NCBI GenBank assembly: GCA_021209875.1
Contig: JAGYVD010000002.1
Coordinates: forward strand, 5,270,001 to 5,334,000
Direction of reading: 5' to 3'
Origin: Rosellinia necatrix
Taxonomy: Eukaryota; Ascomycota; Sordariomycetes; Xylariales; Xylariaceae
DNA length: 64,000 nucleotides
Positions 1 through 12,736 of this stretch are shown here, piece by piece; within the stretch, counting starts at the first letter, position 1; every line of letters begins with the position of its first letter. Position numbers and translations under genes: made by a program. Under the pieces are notes generated by a model, which saw only the letters and a program-made list of their open reading frames with translations, was not told where the DNA came from and did not search any database.

Positions 1-3000
1 CATACAAGGCATGGGTGCGAGGAAAAGAGTAAGGAACGCCCCTTTACAAGTGAAACGAAACGTCAAGACGAGTAGCTCGCGTATGAATTTCCCGCTCACT
101 TGCGGTTTTTTTTTTCCCTATCTAAGGCGGTTGATCGTGCGTGCCGCTTGGTGGACATCTGTTTTACCAACAACGTTCTTCGAGACAAGGATTTATACGA
201 ACTACGGCTTTGCCCTTCGTCTTTGTATGAGTAGACCCGTGAATATGATGTGAAAGGCGAAAAGCGAGAGGGAAAGCCAGAGTAAGTATCACGAAGACAG
301 TGATTGATTGCTTGATGAAGTTTAACGTCGGTACGGGGCGTTAACACCACTTCGTATACCTCCTTAAGGGTTTAAGACGTGGCAGGCTCTGTCTACATGG
401 TGTATAGCCTTCGTGAGCATGACACTACATCACTTGTGGCCGCTACATCCTGATCCTCCAAATTCCAGCCGTATACCCCATCTTTAATTACTAAGTCTTC
501 CGGTCGTTTCGGTAGATCCAAGCCTCTGCCCTCTTGCGTTTTCGGGGGGTCTGCCTCGGCAGACTGTTGAGCGATGCTACTCTGTGGCGCCAAGACTTTA
601 TGAAAACAGTGTTAACGCTGGCGATAAGCAGCACGATGAACCGACGCTTGAATCGTCTCATTCCGAGGGCCATGTAGGAACAGAGATGGCATCGAGGCAT
701 GCTAACAACCGTCATGGAAAAAAAAAATCCCGCTCGCCAGAACGGCCCCACGAGGATGGGAGTTGAGGAGAGTCACAGGCCTGCACGACCATGAATGTAA
801 CCACTTAGATACGACCTCCTTGTGCTTGGCCCTGGTATGTCATCGAGATCTAGTACCTACCTAATAGCCAATCCAAGGCGCGGAGCACGAGCGGTGAGGA
901 ATACCGTATGGCGACGGCTCCACGAACATGACAGGTCCTTATGTTGAAGCCCTGGCACCTCCAGTGTACCTTGATAGGGCAAGCACTGGTGGTGTAAGGG
1001 GATCCCGGAGCATAGGGATCATACAGATAGATTCATACGCCTGTAGGCCTGATTATACATACCTACTTGCCTGCCGCGAATCTTGTCACATCATTTGACC
1101 GTTCCCCCCCCTACAATGACGTAGGTCCTGGCGCCGACCATCGGTCGTTTGTTTGCGAGGCGTTTGAGAAGCACTATGTTAAAGGGCGCCTGAATCGAGG
1201 TAGAGAGACTCGTTCGACAGCTAGGAAGGTAATTGGCGGTTATCTACCTCGTGCCCTCTCCCGGTGCCGGCGGTATCGCGCCTTATTTAACGTTTGGGTC
1301 AGTACACTACTGACTCCTAGCTCAATGCGCTGATAAGCCAGATCAAAGTCTAAGCTTCACAGAGCTGCCTCTAAAGCCTCGAGGCTTTACCCACTGTCTT
1401 GGTACATCCGTCAAGCCGGATCGTGCTAGCGAACCCAATAGTGTGGTGCGAGGAGTAGGCAGGCCACCTTAATTGGACCATTCCCCAAGAATAGCCCGAG
1501 AGCTGTAGGTACGATATTGTGCATTACAGTATGATCATCTAGATAGGCCTCTGGTAGGTTGGCACGCAATGGTTCTGGGCCGCCGTTGAGCCTGCCAAGT
1601 CCATATACGACAGGTGGACAGTCTCAAGGTTGCCGACCTATAGATGAACCCCCTATCACGACGAACCCGTCCCTGGATAGAGAAGTAGAGTACCTAGCAT
1701 AGGGGAGGAGGAGGGAGAATAGCGATGCTGGAGAAGCAGTGACTTACCATATCTATCGTGGGGGTAGGGGGGGACGGTATGCTGGGTACTCAGTTTCGCT
1801 TAAGACTGAGCCTAATGACCATCCGCCAAGGAGATGACAGTCCTATTCATATCAAGGTATAACGAAGACGCCAAGGCCGGAGATCAGGTACATTGCCTGT
1901 GGTCAAAGGAATGCTAGAGTACAGAGTACAGAACAAAGATACACAGAACAAAGATATTGTAATGCTATTTTGAGGGCCGGCAAGTGTTAAATGGTGGAGC
2001 CTATGTAGGTAGGTAGGTCAACATGGACTCGACCTGATATGAACTCGACCTGATTCAAGGTAATCAAGCGGTAAGACTGCCGACGGGGAGATCGACATAC
2101 AGCATTCTACCTAGGTAGGTTGGTAGGTAGGCGAGTGACACTGTACCTAGGTACACAGAGGTAAGTATATGTAGGTGGTGGCAGGAGGTAGGCACCTAGT
2201 TTGCGTGGTGCTCGTGGGGGGGATGTCGGCGGTAGGCTGTGAAAACCAACCAATGGGCCAATGGGCAAAGGCTTGGAACGGCAATCTTGCTCTGAAACTC
2301 CGCTGATACGGAGCCTCGATTACAGTACCACGGCGGGATCATCTGGGGCAAGAGATGTAATTCTGTGCCAGATTACGGATTATCGAGACAACACGAGCAG
2401 GACGCAAATAAAAATGAGGGCGATTCAATAAAGTTTAGATGCTAGTAGTAGGCAAGTTTCATATCATGCCCTAAGAACCATTGGGAGGGAGTATGGACAT
2501 ATATCCATACATAAACGTCCCATGTATACAAGGACGGGGAGAAGGGACAGAAAAAAGTGAACAATCAGCGACGGGGTCGCATACCTAAGTACCTACCTAA
2601 AAGTCTGTATAAGTAATCCACGGTTGCCCCACACTTCCAAGCACCTTTTGATTCCACAACAAGTACCTATCAGATACATAAGAACTACCTGCTTATACCC
2701 AAGTGGAGCCTTTAGGTGCCAGTGGCTTGAATGAAAACCCCAAGGTCCCTATAATAACCACCTACCTACCTAACCAAACTGCCCCACAACAGGTTCAGTG
2801 TGTAAGTAGTTATTCACCAACAATATTTTTGTGTAACTAACACATTAACCATGCATGATCTTCACTCTGTATTAATCATCAATTGGCACTATCTTATGTC
2901 AGGTATGTTAACCATGAGAACATACATTTTGCAGTTTGGTGTGGTCTCGGTTGTACTTCTCATTATAAACTTATTGCAATGGGAATAATTACATGCTGTG

Positions 3001-5057
3001 TTGATTATCTAGCTGTGGTTAGTATCTATATGGTCAGTGCATGCCATCGTGCAGGTACCTAGAGGGCATTTTTGGATGCCTACTTTCTATAACCTATCTG
3101 TAATCATACCCTGGGTAGTAACTAGTAGTCTTATGCCAGGTAAATACAGTACTACGAGTAAGTAAGGTAGCTTGTATGGGTACTTTGTGGGTACCTGCAG
3201 CCTGGAGCCAAGTTGGAAGTTCTGCAAAACAAATCCCTTCTGCTGCTTCTCTCAATGGTCAAGATATGAGGTCTGAATTTGGGTAGGTATGCACCCCTTC
3301 ATATGCCCAAAAAAAAAAAGTCATTAAAAACAACAAGACATGAGTTTAACATGCTTGTTTACTTAGGTAGACGGGTGTATTAGATAACTATACTACATAT
3401 GTTTCAAATGGTTCTTTCAAGCTCTTTTTCATCCCCTTAGGATGGGATGGCTGAAGTGGGGGCTGAGGGAAAAAAAAAAAAAAAACACACATCTAGCACG
3501 TCTGAGTTGATATAGGTATAATAAAAAGGACACGCGACAGAAGACCCAATGCAGGTATTTACAGGGGGTAGTTCTGCTAAAGGCATCTTGTCTCAATGAA
3601 TACTGACAACAGTGGCAGGGGGTGCAGATAGGTACTCTGTTCAGGACTCGAATAAGTACCCTACCGGTACCTTCCAGGTAAAGAGGTAGGAAGAGTCTCA
3701 CGTACTCACGTACCTACCAGGTCTGGCAGATAATTCAATGTGCCCTGGCGTGGGAGGTAGGTACTTACCTACCTGTACCTATGTAGCTTTTAGCAGCCAC
3801 TCCTAGGTAGTTAGTTACCTGGTCTCCCGTGCCCTTTTGGCAACTAACTGATGGGTTTTTGACCCTTTTCCCTCCCTCGTCTGCGCCCATCCGCTCTTTG
3901 CAGTTTTCTTCCCTTCATCAGACCCCGCGAAAACAACCCGGCGAATACATACAGGCTCCTGTTCTCCTGCTCTGTCTTGCGCAACCATCTCCATTTTTAC
4001 TACTGTACGCATCCGTTGGCATCGCCTTTCCACTCTGCCCGCCCGTCTTTGGCTTTGCCTGCGTCTGCATCTGCGTCCTGCGTCTGCACCGCTGCTTGTC
4101 GAGCTCTCTCTCGACTGTGGAACACGTCTGAAAGAAGTTTTATCCATTGTTTTGAAGCGCCAGCAGGCCGTTGCTGTCCGCTCCCTCTCACGCTCTCGCC
4201 TACGACAACCCTCACCACGCTCAACCCGCACCCTGTGCACCACCATCCACGACGAAAAACCGACGAAGGCGACGGCGACGACTCTCTGTTGTTTGTCCCT
4301 CATCCGCGGCCATTGTAGTTCTCCCTGTAGAGCAAGCCAACGCACGCACGTACGTATGCATTCCGCGACCGATCGCTGATTTTCCTTCCTCGCTTCCCTT
4401 CCCTCAACCACACCTACGTCTCCGTCTATACCTACGTCTACATCTACATCTACATCTACATCCGCATCCCCATCTGCATTCCTATCTGCATCTCCATCTG
4501 CAATCCCCGTCTCGTCTACCTCTGTGCCCACGCCCGCATCCATTCGTACCATCATTCCACAGTCCCCACGGTCCCGGCCACCTCCCCAATCCTTACGGCC
4601 ACCACCAGCCCTTTCTTCATTCCTTACTTGCCCATCCTCTGTCCATCCCGTTCTATCGCCCTCTTGTCACTCCGCCGCCACGGCGTCGATGTCAGTTGTT
4701 GCTGCCACCTGGCCGAGTCCAGATCGAGACACGAACCACCATCATAACATTATCGCATAGTAGACCGATCGACTGCCGCAGTGCCCCCTCCCGGCGGCCT
4801 ATACTCATCCTCCCACGTTTCCAGACGCACTCTAGACGACGGTTCACGCCTTCCTCCACCGCATCGCGTGGTTTCCGACGGCCGCATCGGCACCCACACG
4901 ACCCGGCGACGATTCATTGTGCATACAATACACGAGAGATATCCCGGAATATACGCTTGGTCTTCAAGCCGTCAGTTGGGTCTCTCTTTGTGGTTGGCAG
5001 AATCGAGGCACCAGCTTTCTCCCCGAAAGCTCCGGCCATAGCTGAGATCGCTTCATT
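1..5057. other. Gene-free 5 kb with ACCT/AGGT tracts
   Basis: No open frame here shows a recognisable domain or a codon pattern that I trust. Visible content is many ACCT/AGGT tetranucleotide tracts (for example near 2005-2020, 2105-2150, 2580-2600, 2758-2775 and 3760-3785), short A-runs near 3310 and 3470, and from about 3830 a strongly pyrimidine-rich plus strand leading into the PP1 gene. The frames that stay open at 3829-5061 on both strands are explained by this C/T-rich composition. The right end is best read as promoter and 5' UTR of the PP1 gene. Confidence 0.6.
4436..4512. repeat. CATCTA-type short tandem repeat
   Basis: Repeated CATCTA/CATCTG units run through the pyrimidine-rich upstream region of the PP1 gene. 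They keep a long antisense and sense frame open without coding for a believable protein. Confidence 0.6.
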
Positions 5058-5292
5058 GTGAGTTTTTCCTTTGCTTCGGCCCTGATAATCCACATCTCAT
5101 TCGCCCCTCTTCCCCACCCGTCCAGTCGCCCATCACCCATCACCCATCACCCATCACCATATCCTCCCGGCCACCCCAACGTAGGCACACATTGCCTGCG
5201 CCGCTATAGAGGCGACGCATTCGTGGGTAGCGATCGAATTTTTGCCAGGACTCACTTCTTCGTGTCCACACTAATATTTCTTGCTATTGCAG
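5058..5292 (+). promoter_or_regulatory. Probable 5' UTR intron of PP1 gene
   Basis: A GTGAGT donor at 5058 and a pyrimidine-rich TTGCTATTGCAG acceptor ending at 5292 bracket a CT-rich stretch just before the PP1 start codon. This is a likely leader intron; transcript data would settle it. Within it is a CACCCAT-type repeat at about 5130-5160. Confidence 0.45.
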
Positions 5293-5433
5293 CCCAAGAA
5301 GTGTATCGTGTTCTAGTATTGGGCTCCATCATTTTTCTTCCCCGACCTAGTCACCCTCCTCGCCCTCCTTGCCGCCTTCACACCTTAACACCCGACTTCC
5401 CCGTGGGCCTAGTGGCTGGTAGGACACCACCTT

Positions 5434-6676
5434 ATGATGGCCGACCAACACGACGTGGACCTCGACTCCGTCATCGACCGCCTCCTCGAGGTGCGCGGCA
5501 GCCGACCCGGCAAACAGGTGCAACTTTTGGAGGCCGAGATTAGGTTCCTCTGCACAAAGGCGAGAGAGATCTTCATCAGCCAGCCAATCCTACTTGAGCT
5601 GGAGGCTCCTATTAAGGTAAAACCCCACCCGTCCTGACCCCGTCCGACGGTGAGACACTAATTCTAAATGCTTGTCCAGATCTGCGGCGATATTCACGGC
5701 CAATATTATGATCTCCTACGTCTATTCGAATACGGCGGCTTTCCCCCTGAGGCAAACTATCTTTTCCTAGGCGACTATGTCGACCGTGGCAAGCAGTCTC
5801 TTGAGACCATCTGCCTTTTGCTTGCCTACAAGATCAAGTATCCCGAGAACTTCTTCATTCTGAGAGGTAACCACGAATGCGCATCTATTAACCGCATTTA
5901 CGGGTTTTACGACGAATGCAAACGCCGGTACAATATCAAGCTGTGGAAGACGTTTACCGATTGCTTCAACTGCTTGCCCATTGCTGCCATCATTGACGAG
6001 AAGATCTTCACTATGCACGGCGGCTTGAGCCCTGATCTAAATTCAATGGAGCAGATCCGCCGCGTCATGCGACCTACTGATGTAAGATCCCCCCCTTTTT
6101 GTTGTAAAACTCCATCATCACCAGCCTCGGTTGGCGGCCATTCGCTCACATTCTATCTAGATACCGGATTGCGGTCTGCTCTGCGACCTGCTGTGGTCTG
6201 ACCCTGATAAGGATATCACGGGATGGAGTGAAAACGACCGTGGCGTGTCCTTCACCTTTGGCCCTGATGTAGTTTCTCGTTTCTTGCAAAAGCATGACAT
6301 GGATCTCATCTGCCGCGCCCACCAGGTCGTGGAGGACGGCTATGAATTCTTTTCGAAGCGTCAACTGGTCACTCTCTTCAGTGCGCCCAATTATTGCGGA
6401 GAATTTGATAATGCCGGAGCTATGATGAGCGTGGATGAGAGTTTGCTTTGCTCCTTCCAGGTATGCTTAACAAGTCGTGATAACTTTATAGTTGGCCAGT
6501 TGTGCTGACTGATCGTCTACAGATTCTCAAGCCCGCTGAGAAGAAACCAAAGTACGTTCATGGCGGCCTCGGAGGCAGCACCTTCGCATCTCCGAGAAAG
6601 CAGTCCAAGTCTTAAAAACAAAGTTACCCATATTCATACGAACTTGCTCGTCTTTAGGTTCGGCCGAAATCGATGA
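5434..6676 (+). CDS. Ser/Thr protein phosphatase PP1 catalytic subunit
   Basis: Catalytic subunit of type-1 protein phosphatase (Glc7/Dis2/BimG family), which with regulatory partners acts on mitosis, glycogen metabolism and polarity. Exons are 5434-5616, 5680-6081, 6161-6460, 6523-6551 and 6658-6676, giving about 310 residues, the family size. All metallophosphatase signatures are visible: GDIHG, GDYVDRG, RGNHE and the later histidines in ICRAHQ, plus the toxin-loop region SAPNYCGEF. The N-terminus ([20 protein letters not shown]) is PP1-type. Splicing the last intron (6552-6657, GTACGT...TTTAG) gives the tail KKPKFGRNR. If it is retained the frame runs to TAA at 6613-6615 and gives a different tail containing YVHGGL and SPRK, about 325 residues. 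An upstream methionine pair (MM) starts at 5434; either could be used. Confidence 0.96.
6552..6657 (+). promoter_or_regulatory. Retainable coding intron at PP1 3' end
   Basis: The intron has good GTACGT and TTTAG ends, but its first 64 bases also form an open continuation of the PP1 frame to a stop at 6613-6615. The encoded tail has the Tyr-x-x-Gly-Gly-Leu...Ser-Pro-Arg pattern of longer PP1 tails. It is therefore either an alternatively spliced segment or the remnant of the ancestral last exon. Confidence 0.6.
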
Positions 6677-9058
6677 GCTCCCTCCCCAGCTCCCCAGTCC
6701 GCACTTGAGTCTCGCAACCAGCCGTTTGGGGCTGTCGACAAGTTCTCCCTCACCAACAACGGGCAACCGAGCCACCGAGCCACCGACTCCCGAAGCCCAG
6801 GCCGCGATGCGCCCCTGTTCACGTCGATACCCCCGCGCCGTTAGTAGAAGGCCGAAGATCCATGTAGACGGCTGTATTGATGGGGTCAATGTTGTTAATA
6901 CACGAAAAGAAATAAAATCAGGTTTCCTCATCCGGGAAGGTTAAGGGTGCCACGTGACTATGGGCTTTCTTGGTGCGCCTGATGGTCGTGGTGGTAAAAG
7001 GAGGGGAGATGTCTTAGAAGGTTAATTGTTTCCCACCACATAACACGTGCAGATTCTACCTATTCTGTGCGAATGGCTTCCTCTCAGAAGTCTTGAAATT
7101 GTTGTCTACGTTTAAAGTCCGTGAAACAAGTCGGGGTACGTTGTTGCTCTACCTAGCTGGGTATATTCCCCCCCCCCAATGCACGACCCTGACGACTCTG
7201 TCACGGCCTGGTCAAGATGTTCCTATGATACGATCTTAGACTAAAAGTTATACCTTCAAGATGTCTGGTTAGATGGGAATGTGACTGAGTTAGGCTAATT
7301 TTGTGTTAATTGTATGATTTCCTTTTTTGACTCTGGTAAGTTAAAAGTCAACCTTCCTATCCTATCCCCTATAAACGCCATCCCTTGACGCTCGGATGTC
7401 TGCGATGCCTAGTGAGTACCTAGCTAAGTTTATCCAACCCTGCATCGTGTATAGAACTGGTAGAACTGGTATATCTAGCGTTACCCCCTCCCCCCTCTCT
7501 ACTCATGCTTTACCCATCCAGTCGGGGGCGTATGCAGGGGTAACAATGAAGTTCTTCGTCCAACCTGAGCAGAGTGAGAGTGCATGCGTTGCATGGGCGA
7601 CGGGGCATTCATTGTTAAGTAGGTACTTAGGTAGGTAGAACTGCTATCTCTAGCATACTTCTCCCCATCCCCTCCTCATGCGTACCTATATCTCTCCCTG
7701 GGGTAGGTATGTTAGGTTAGGTAGGTAAGTCTGGGCGTATAGGGTGACAATGAGCTCGTCTTTGCCCTAACTTTGTAACTAACTAACGGTACCTACCTCG
7801 CGTCTCGTCTTGCTCACGGTCGGTATGCACACCCATGCGCAACTATGCGCGACCCCGCAGCAGCAGCATTGTGCTGTAACCTACCCCCCTCTTTCGGGGG
7901 GGGGAGGGGGAAAAGGATGATTTTCGTGGCCTTTTTTTCGTGTTTTTTTTTTTCGATGCTCTTGATTGCCAGATCTCCGATATCGTCAACACAGTGTACA
8001 CATATACGCACATGGAATTTCCACAGCATCACCCCAAATTATGCATAGACATATATTTCTATGATCCCCCCTCTCCCCCGTGTATCTTTGGAAGGATCCT
8101 AGTATGTCAGCACACGTAATGGTGGCTACACGGGGAATATCACCAGACTAACAGCTATGTTGTCTAGCAAACAGGTAATACTGTACTTTTCAACGATGGA
8201 CAATGCCTGACCCCCTGTACGTGTGATGTGGATGTGGGATACACAGATAGTTACAGTTGTATTTAGCCCGCACTCCCTGCCCTACCTTCCCCCGGCCCTT
8301 GTGGGAGGCTAGTTGAAGTTGCCAACAACTTAGCAAGCACCGGGGTATGACCGGCAACAACGATCACAGCCCAAAGATGTCGGCACTTCGCCAAAGGATC
8401 AGTGTGCTGACGTAGGTAGTCAATCTCGAGAAGCTTTATGTGAGACAGCCGTTACATGCCCGGTATGATATCACTGCGAGCAACCTGACTGGCACAAGAT
8501 CGTAATTGTTCGCGAGATTGTAGTTTGTGGTAACTCTGCTTTCTAACTCGTTATTGTTTGCTGGGTAGTTTTGAGTGGCACCGCGCGAGTCATCAACGTG
8601 CGGTCATCAATACGCCTTGGATAAGCCCAGTCTGGTCCATTGCTAGGTTGTTGACCGATCAGGCGCTTGACGAGATCGGGGTGATGGTGGTAGACCTATA
8701 AGGTGCCGTACTACTGGAATGGGCCAGCTGTCAAGATTACAGCAAAGTCTGTGCTTACTCCTGGCCGGGGATTTCCGCATCGAGGTCTAATATATCCTGG
8801 GTTCCTGATAGGTTTATGTGAGGAAATGATTCTGTAGGTTCGCATCCTCGTTGGGTCTTGGTATACACCGGTGCACCTACACAGGCGGCGATCGATGTGT
8901 CGAGCAGGCTTCGTACAAACCAATCGGCAAGCATGCTCCATTCCATGGGTGTAGGTTGTGCCCTGTGTCGTGTAGTGGTTTCTGCAGCTCCGCCTGCACG
9001 TCTGTAACACATGCGGTGACTTTATACCATCGTCTGCAGAATTATGGTTTGCTTTAAA
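6677..9058. other. Intergenic region without recognisable genes
   Basis: This lies between the PP1 stop and the stop of the SelW-like gene. Only short frames occur, none with a domain that I recognise. It contains ACCT/AGGT tracts around 7618-7640 and 7690-7725, C-runs near 7165 and 7885, and T-runs near 7930-7955. Confidence 0.6.
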
Positions 9059-10225
9059 TTACTGACAGTCCTCACACTCGGTCCGGGTCATCTCTGGTTG
9101 GGACCCGGTCTCCGACGAGTAGTCTTGGATCTCAGATCTGGAACTAGGGGCAACAGGAGGCACCACGGGCATGACACCTCCACCTGGCATCCGGGGGTCG
9201 TAGACGGGGTCGCCAGTATGTGTAGTCCGTTGGCGCGGATACGGACCGAGATCCTTCGGCGTCCTGCCCTGCGGTCCAGTCTGTGAGCTCGTGTCGGCCG
9301 GAGCCTCGGCGTGGGGATCTGGTATGATCTGGCCCTCCTGTGCCGGGGGTTGCGAGGACCTGGACCCATGAAGCTGTGGCCATCGTGGGCCCGGAGGTTG
9401 TGCCTGCTGCTGTTTAATTTCCGGCATTGCGTCCTTTCGGGGGCTCGCGGTGGGTTCTCCCCTACTGTCGTCCTTCTCTGCCTGCGGGTTCCTTGGGTAG
9501 TCTCGGTCGACGTGTCCCAGGTTCCGGCCAGGCTCAATGACGTCCCGCACACGCCGCTTTAGCTCCTTGGTTTCAGGAAACCCGCCGTCTACCTTGCGGT
9601 CCCAAAGAACACGGTGCTGGATGGTGGGGCTGGGACCTGGTCCGGTCGTCGTAGGCGTCGTGTCTCGCGCGCCGGCTACCTCGGCACCAAGGTCGGCATG
9701 GTATATCTCAACGACGAAGATACCGCCTGTGGTGGGCTGGAGGGCCACCTCGCCAAGAGAGGTCGAGAAGGTAGACAGGAGTTCTTGTGCGAACTACGAT
9801 TGTAAGTGCACTTAGCAGCAAGTTGTGTGATTCTGACAGAGGCGATGAATGGGCCGATCGGGGATACGCAGACTGGTATGTATCCGACAAGGAACAAGGC
9901 AGAAAGAACATGGACGGCGGAACATGGCCAGCGGAACATGGCCAGCGGGAACAGGGACCGGCGGGGGGAGGGGGGGTTGGTTCTGAGGGTGTGTGGATCA
10001 ACATACGTAGGCGGCCCTCAACATCCACTTGCATTGGGTACAGAAGCGAATGGTGACACGGGGCAGAGGCAACGGGGATGACGAGCCCGCGGGCTGGGAT
10101 ACAGGCACGGATGCTGCCAGTGCAGGTGCAGACGCAGATGTGGACGGAGAGCCAGAGACGGCATCAGAGGCGGGACCAGAGCCGCCAGGCCGCTGGTCTG
10201 GAATGACGGAGATGATCTCGGCCAT
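9059..10225 (-). CDS. SelW-like Rdx-family protein with long proline-rich tail
   Basis: Rdx-family (SelW/SelT/SelH) thioredoxin-like protein, an inferred redox role. Exon 1 is 10225-10007 and exon 2 is 9793-9059, with a 213-base intron whose donor is GTATGT and acceptor TCGTAG; the frame is continuous across it, giving 317 residues. About 53 low-complexity residues precede the fold, then IRFCTQCKWMLRAAY gives the CxxC motif, with Cys where animal SelW has selenocysteine. AQELLSTF and LGEVALQPTTGGIFVVEI follow, the conserved core of the family, and then LWDRKVDGGFPETKELKRRVRD. After roughly residue 165 the chain is proline-, glutamine- and charge-rich and looks disordered. The usual domain is only about 90 residues, so both extensions are unusual. 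The downstream tail could hide an unrecognised intron. Confidence 0.85.
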
Positions 10226-12736
10226 TGAAAGAAAAAGGAAAAAAAAAAAAAAAAAAACAGAGGGGAGGATGAGCGGGGAAGGGGAGGATGAGGAGAAAGA
10301 CGAGTAAGCGTCGTTTAGGTATGTATGTATCTACTTTACCTACAATATATAATACGTATAACTAGGTAGGTAGATAGATACCTACCTAGATAACTAGGTA
10401 CTAGGTAGCTAGAGGTAGTGTATAGAAATATATAGTAGGTAGGTAGTGAGTGAGTGTATACCTGAGAGATCTATAATGAGTGGGGGTTGGTTATGGGGGT
10501 TTGGTTATGTTATAGACAAGGCAAGGCGCAACATCTATCTGGTTAGGGTAGGTACGCTCCTGTGAGGTAAGCTTACCTTAGGCACTGTACGAGTATGAAT
10601 CTGACGTTACCGTTCGATGATAGGTAGGGTAGGTAGCTCGGTGCTAAAAGTCCCTTGCTGAGCCTCCCCCGTACCTTCGGACCCAAAGGTGCTGCCGGCC
10701 GCCTCCCGAAGCCAGCTACCTACTTGCCTACCCTGGTACCCACCTAGGGCAAGTCCAGATAAGATTTCTACCTACATACATATGTACGGTACGCGGTACC
10801 TACCTAACTACACTAACAGCGGTGCGGAGTAAAAGCTTGGCTCCCTATAACAATTACACAGCTACCCAGGTAAGTACCTACCTATAGTTGCTGGATATCG
10901 TGCGTATCTTGGGTAGCTCTTGCGGTTCCCTACCGCGTCATTTTGGGGTGCTGTGGTTCCGTCGCTTGGCCTGTGGCACCTACCTACGTGGATTAGGTAG
11001 TACCTAACAGGTGTTGTCCGCCGGTTCTCTGGGCACCTACGAGGGGACGAACCTACTCCGTATCACCTACCTACCTCGATACCTGTTCCTACGGGGCTTG
11101 ACAGCCGGGTGCCCAGACAGAACTGCTGCTTGTCTGCGACCGAATCGTGTCGTATTATTTATCAGTGGGATGCATGCTTCGATTACTTTGTCGATAGCAT
11201 TGGAGAAGTGCCGTGAGACGTCGTCAAATGATAAAAGATGTAGTTAATAAAAATAAGATAAAAAAGGATCATTCATAGAACTAACGAGGACGAAAGTAGG
11301 GTGTCATGTAAATTGGCCCTGTCAATTAATCTACTTAGTATACTGGATTTAGAGTTCCACATCCCTAACTTAGGTAGGTGGTTGACCTCGCTACTACAAA
11401 GTAGGCGGTTAACAATTAACCAACCTCCTGTTCCCTACTTCCCCAGTGTAAAGGCGCTACTTTGGAGGAGGGCCTTGCGCGTCTCCCGGCCAGTCGTGAC
11501 AGCTGGGGTGTATGTACCCCGCCGAGACACAACTTGCTTGCCTGACACCCCCATACATGTATCCTAACCCGGCTAAGGATGTACTTAGTTTAAGTACCTA
11601 CCTACTCACTCATGCCCGTCAAGTCCAGATAGTTGGTGGCCGATCCGGTATATCACCCGAGGTGAGAGTGCATAATTGGCAAAGGGGACCCGATCTTCCT
11701 TTGTTGTCTCGCCTTGCCTTGCTCCCGAGCGCGAGCAAGCGGTGCAGAATGTCCATCGATAACTAGCATAGCTGCCACGGCAGGCAACGTCCCAGACCGC
11801 TAGTTGATCTGTTTGCCGTTTGAGGGGAGACATCTGTATGCGAGGGATGCAGCGGCCGGATCTTGTTGCAGTGACTTGGCGCCAATGTCTTTGTTCTTGC
11901 ATGAGCTAAGTCTCTATCTACCCAGTGTGATCGCTGCCTTGACTCGGGCTATGTCAGACTAAGCCCGACCTACGGCCTGGCCTGTCCTGATCGTTGTTGG
12001 CAGACCCCTCACTGCCCAAGCATGTAGGAACATGTAAGAGCATGTAGGAGCATGTATGTAGTTGCTGAGCGCCAAATCATGGCACCAGATGAGGGTCGTT
12101 CCGTTCGGAGATCAGTCCAGACCGCCGCATGTCTGATAGAGAGGTTGGTTGTTCATCAGACCGGGTGTTCGTTACAGGTGGGCCGGGATGGGGCAGGGAA
12201 ACAAACGATGCGTGTTCCTGAAGATCTATGCGCAGTTCATCGCGTACGGTATTCGACAAAGAAAATGAGGACAAAGTACAGGTCATAATCAAATAAATAT
12301 TACATGCTGAAGCACTCTCTCCAACACCGCGTCTTCACCCTGTGGCTGTCCAATCTGGCAGTCACCGTGAGCATGAAACATAAAAGTATGCCGTTGATTA
12401 TCGTAAAAGACGCCCCAATATCTCCTTGGACCCTGGCGGCTCGCCGTCTGGTTTTGATGCTCCCCCCGCCCCTCTCTTCCGTCTTCCTCTTGCAACCTAG
12501 GGTGTAATTGCTGCTTCTCCCTTCTCCAGAATGCACTTGGATCGTGGAATCTAGCGAGAGCGAAAACGGATCCCAGTGGCCCTCGTCGCATGTCGCGAAA
12601 AATCAAACCGCCGGTCTCCTCACCAATGAATACCTCATCGTCGAAACGTACATCCCGAGAACCTACTCGCTCCCAGGACCACCCCCTCCCCCCTCCCCCC
12701 CTAACCCGTCATACTGGCTTGGAGACGTCCCGTGGC
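10226..12736. other. Intergenic region rich in ACCT/AGGT tracts
   Basis: No gene recognised. It starts with the putative promoter of the SelW-like gene (an A-run at 10237-10257). Dense AGGT/ACCT tetranucleotide tracts lie at 10360-10450, 10720-10880 and 11060-11085. A tandem repeat lies at 12021-12058. The final part is probably the 3' UTR of the gamma-subunit gene on the minus strand. Confidence 0.6.
12021..12058. repeat. 10-base CATGTAGGAG tandem repeat
   Basis: Four consecutive imperfect copies of a CATGTA(G/A)GA(A/G) decamer are visible in intergenic DNA. Confidence 0.7.

Noticed and set aside
3815..4555. 246-residue minus-strand open frame with Asp/Val repeats
   Set aside because: It is the complement of the same CATCTA repeat and pyrimidine tract; its Asp-Val repeat simply translates the microsatellite.
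4171..5061. 296-residue plus-strand open frame
   Set aside because: It follows a C/T-rich repeat tract, reads as His/Leu/Pro/Arg repeats, has no domain, and lies directly upstream of PP1 where a leader is expected.
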